Of a DNA stretch of 8,477 bases, positions 6,408-8,477 are shown one piece after another; the stretch's first letter is position 1; each line of letters begins with the position of its first letter. This stretch comes from SVTX01 sp964567085. GTDB taxonomy: Bacteria; Bacillota; Clostridia; Oscillospirales; CAG-272. The translations under genes were made by a program, and so were the position numbers. Under the pieces are notes generated by a model. The model had not been told where the DNA came from. It saw only the letters and a program-made list of their open reading frames with translations, and searched no databases. The stretch is from the NCBI GenBank assembly GCA_964567085.1, contig CAZMKU010000077.1:1-8477 (forward strand), in the 5' to 3' direction.

Positions 6408-7508
6408 ATGAAAAAGAAATTCAGATCAATAATTTGCTTTCTTCTTATAGCTATTATGCTCGTGCCCACGCTTGCGGCGTGCGGATCAAGCGAGGAAGCC
6501 CCCGATGATTATAAGCTCGTTGTATGCGACGGCGATAAGTTCCGTCTTTACGTGCCTGAATCCTGGGTGGAGAACACTGACAGCGGAATTACAAGCGCGT
6601 ATTATTCGGTTGACGATAACGCGTTCGTGAGCGTATACGTTGCGGAGGACAGAGAGGGAAGAACCCTTGCGGAGTATTTTGAATTCTGCAAGATGAAATA
6701 TGCGGCGGAGCTTACCGATTACGCGCTCGTGTCCGAAAACACCGACGTATCGCTTGGCGGTATGGCGGCTTATCAGCTTGTCTTTAGCGTTACGAGGAAG
6801 GTGACCGACAGTGACACCAAGGAGGATATTGAGGCGACAGAGGGTGTAAAATACAAGTATCTTCAGATGTTCGCGGAATTTGACGGTGATATTTACGCGC
6901 TTACGTTCAGCTGTCCTGAGGAGAAATATGATACCCATATCGACACGATCTTGGGCGCGGATAGCGACGACGGTGAATTTGCGGGAATAATCCCTTATTT
7001 TCAGTTTGAAAGCGAGCCCTACTCGGCTGACGGTAAGAGAATATCGACCAAGGTTGAAGCCCCCGAGGGTATGAAGCTTATATCCACGGACAAGCGTCCT
7101 TACAGATTTTTCGTTCCTGAAAGCTGGGTAACCGATACGAGAAGCAGTCTTTCCGCGGCATATTATTCGGACGGGGACAAGTCTAACGTCTCTCTTCAGG
7201 CTCATATGAGTACGGGCGCGCAGGCGGACGTAAATACATTCTTTGAAAATACTGAGTTAAAATATAAGAATCTATACGGTGACAGCTACACGCTTGTTTC
7301 CAAAACTGACGACGTGAAAATGGGCGGGCTTTCCGCTATACAGTTTGTTTTCACGGTAAAGAGCGGTGAGAATGAATATAAGCTTATGCAGACGGTTTGC
7401 GCAAAGGGAGAGATGTACTATATTCTGACCTATACGTCGACTCCCGAGGCGTTTGATTCGCATCTTTCGGATATTGAAAAAATGCTCGGCGCATTTGAAT
7501 TGAGATGA
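6408..7508 (+). CDS. Lipoprotein with two tandem PsbP/DUF1795-like domains
   Basis: The 366-residue product should be exported and lipid-anchored on the outer face of the membrane. It begins with MKKKFR, a hydrophobic stretch (8-20) and the lipobox LAAC with Cys25 as the modified residue, followed by a short acidic linker. Two homologous domains follow, at about 36-183 and 223-363, each running in the order: KLxxxDxxxxRxxVPESWV, then SAYYS or AAYYS, a charged helix with LKY or MKY, YxLVSxxxDVxxGGxxAxQxVF, YKxLQ or YKLMQ, a YALTF or YILTY strand, and a closing DSH or DTH helix. An acidic linker (184-222) joins them. The pattern resembles PsbP/Mog1-like (DUF1795) domains, but that link is by motif memory only and no function is known. 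No catalytic motif is seen. The ribosome site is poor: AAAGG is about 14 bases from the ATG, so translation may depend on the upstream gene 24 bases away. Confidence 0.85.
   Translation: MKKKFRSIICFLLIAIMLVPTLAACGSSEEAPDDYKLVVCDGDKFRLYVPESWVENTDSGITSAYYSVDDNAFVSVYVAEDREGRTLAEYFEFCKMKYAAELTDYALVSENTDVSLGGMAAYQLVFSVTRKVTDSDTKEDIEATEGVKYKYLQMFAEFDGDIYALTFSCPEEKYDTHIDTILGADSDDGEFAGIIPYFQFESEPYSADGKRISTKVEAPEGMKLISTDKRPYRFFVPESWVTDTRSSLSAAYYSDGDKSNVSLQAHMSTGAQADVNTFFENTELKYKNLYGDSYTLVSKTDDVKMGGLSAIQFVFTVKSGENEYKLMQTVCAKGEMYYILTYTSTPEAFDSHLSDIEKMLGAFELR
6513..6956 (+). repeat. Lipoprotein domain repeat, copy 1
   Basis: This codes residues 36-183. Landmarks shared with copy 2 are VPESWV (49-54), SAYYS (63-67), KMKYAAELTDYALVSENTDV (95-114), GGMAAYQLVF (117-126), YKYLQ (149-153) and DIYALTF (161-167). 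A stretch rich in Asp, Glu and Thr (131-147) is present only in this copy. Confidence 0.75.
7074..7496 (+). repeat. Lipoprotein domain repeat, copy 2
   Basis: This codes residues 223-363 and aligns along its whole length with copy 1: VPESWV (236-241), AAYYS (250-254), ELKYKNLYGDSYTLVSKTDD (283-302), GGLSAIQFVF (306-315), YKLMQ (324-328) and MYYILTY (336-342). It is shorter because it lacks the acidic insert. DNA identity is low, so the duplication is old. Confidence 0.75.
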
Positions 7509-7517
7509 GGTTGAGCT

Positions 7518-8477
7518 ATGATATATCTTGATAACAGCGCGACCACGCCTTTATCCGACGGCTCAAGGAATGGCATGCTTTCGGCTATGGAATGCTACGG
7601 CAACCCCTCGTCAAAGCACGCTTTGGGCACTACGGCGACAAAAATGCTTGATTCGGCACGTCAGACGGTTGGTAAATGCTTTGGCTTGAATGGCGTGGCT
7701 GCGGATAAAATTATTTTTACCGCGTCGGGCACGGAAGCCAATAATATGGCGATATTCGGTAGCGTTTATGCCAAAAAAAGACAGGGCGGGGCTAAGATAA
7801 TCACCACCGATTCGGAGCATTCCTCGGTCGAGAAGGCTATGGCTCGCCTTGAGCAGGACGGCTTTACGGTGATTCGCTTAAAAACCCGCGGCGGCGTTAT
7901 TGATATGGAGGAATTCAGATCGGCGCTCGACGATAAGGTGATTCTCGTGTCGATGATGATGGTAAATAACGAAACGGGAGCGGTGTACGACGTCGAGAGG
8001 TGCTTCTCGCTCGCAAAGGCGAAAAATCCTGATATCGTGACTCATTGCGACGCGATACAGAGCTTTCTTAAAATTCCTTTTACGCCAAAGAAAATTAAGG
8101 CAGACCTTGTGAGCGTCAGCGCGCACAAGATACACGGGCCCAAGGGTGTCGGCGCGCTCTTCGTTTCATCTGAAATTCTGAAGCGCAGACTTCTCGTGCC
8201 GTATATTGTCGGCGGCGGACAGGAGAGCGGCTTCCGTTCGGGTACTGAAAATATGATAGGCATTTGCGGCTTTGCCGAGGCGGCTGCCGAGGGCCTTGCC
8301 GATTTTCGCGCAAGCTCACAGAAAATGACTTTTTTGAGAGAAGCCTGCGAGAAAATGCTCGAGAGCGGCGAGATAAGAGTCAATAAGCCAAATGGCGCGC
8401 GCGCTCCTCACATTCTCAGCCTGACTCTCCCGAGGATCAAGAGCGAGACAATGCTCAATTTCTTGTCGGGTAAGGGG
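7518..8477 (+). CDS. Cysteine desulfurase (NifS/IscS-like class V aminotransferase), C-terminus cut by window edge
   Basis: Cysteine desulfurases use PLP to take sulfur from cysteine, giving alanine and an enzyme persulfide for Fe-S clusters or tRNA thiolation. The frame is open for 320 codons to the right edge. The start MIYLDNSATTP is the family's usual N-terminus. SGTEANN (70-76) forms part of the PLP phosphate site, His101 (SEHSSV) stacks on the cofactor, Asp178 and Gln181 (CDAIQS) contact it, and Lys204 (SAHKIHGPKG) is the Schiff-base lysine. VGGGQESGFRSGTEN (231-245) is the typical RxGTxN region. The catalytic cysteine loop comes later and lies outside the window, so activity cannot be confirmed and NifS/IscS type cannot be fixed. 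The ribosome site GAGG (7507-7510) overlaps the previous stop, and the gap is nine bases, suggesting coupling. In related bacteria such a gene often comes before thiI; that is recollection, not seen here. Confidence 0.95.
   Translation, partial: MIYLDNSATTPLSDGSRNGMLSAMECYGNPSSKHALGTTATKMLDSARQTVGKCFGLNGVAADKIIFTASGTEANNMAIFGSVYAKKRQGGAKIITTDSEHSSVEKAMARLEQDGFTVIRLKTRGGVIDMEEFRSALDDKVILVSMMMVNNETGAVYDVERCFSLAKAKNPDIVTHCDAIQSFLKIPFTPKKIKADLVSVSAHKIHGPKGVGALFVSSEILKRRLLVPYIVGGGQESGFRSGTENMIGICGFAEAAAEGLADFRASSQKMTFLREACEKMLESGEIRVNKPNGARAPHILSLTLPRIKSETMLNFLSGKG

Larger units (their letters stand above)
456..8477 (+). other. Probable seven-gene operon: murD, three M42 peptidases, ynbB, lipoprotein, cysteine desulfurase
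   Basis: All seven genes lie on one strand with gaps of 21, -4, 21, 13, 24 and 9 bases. I found no GC-rich hairpin followed by a T-run between them and no space for a full intergenic promoter. Readthrough from the promoters at 424-484 is the simplest model, although promoters inside coding regions cannot be ruled out. The right end of the operon is outside the window. Confidence 0.65.

Noticed and set aside
5433..7205. Long minus-strand frames (195 and 239 codons) opposite ynbB and the lipoprotein
   Set aside because: They are composition shadows of well-supported sense genes: Arg/Leu-rich nonsense proteins with no motif.
1..8477. A defence island, mobile element or phage region
   Set aside because: No transposase, integrase, repeat array, toxin-antitoxin pair or nuclease motif was seen; composition looks even and the genes are housekeeping types.

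Overview
The window looks like ordinary core-genome DNA from an anaerobic Firmicute, most likely an uncultured Clostridia member (Oscillospirales- or Christensenellales-like). This is inferred from the mid-range GC content, the heavy use of CTT for Leu and AGA for Arg, purine-rich GGAGG-type ribosome sites, tight same-strand gene packing, and the particular protein families present. I saw no rRNA, tRNA, CRISPR array, insertion sequence, prophage gene or clear intrinsic terminator.

Layout. Positions 1-291 (minus strand) hold the first 97 codons of a type IIA topoisomerase B subunit (GyrB/ParE family), which runs off the left edge. Positions 292-521 are an AT-rich divergent control region. It has a minus-strand promoter facing the topoisomerase gene, a perfect 8-4-8 palindrome just inside that transcript, and two candidate plus-strand promoters facing right. 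From 522 to the right edge there are seven genes on the plus strand with gaps of -4 to 24 bases, which suggests one operon: murD; three consecutive M42-family metallo-aminopeptidases; a YnbB-type PLP enzyme (the so-called aluminum resistance family); a lipoprotein built from two copies of one domain; and a NifS/IscS-like cysteine desulfurase cut by the right edge after 320 residues.

How the genes may work together. MurD makes the UDP-MurNAc-L-Ala-D-Glu intermediate of peptidoglycan synthesis. The three M42 peptidases lack signal peptides and should act in the cytosol, trimming peptides to free amino acids; family members elsewhere form large tetrahedral shells. YnbB and the cysteine desulfurase are both PLP enzymes, the first related to sulfur amino acid lyases and the second taking sulfur from cysteine. 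A peptide-to-amino-acid-to-sulfur salvage theme is possible but is inference; the genes could simply share a housekeeping promoter.

The points most worth a second look are the three divergent M42 paralogs side by side (one with Glu in place of a usual metal-binding Asp), the internally duplicated lipoprotein, and the divergent promoter region with its palindrome. I found no convincing evidence of a wholly new system such as a defence or mobile island.
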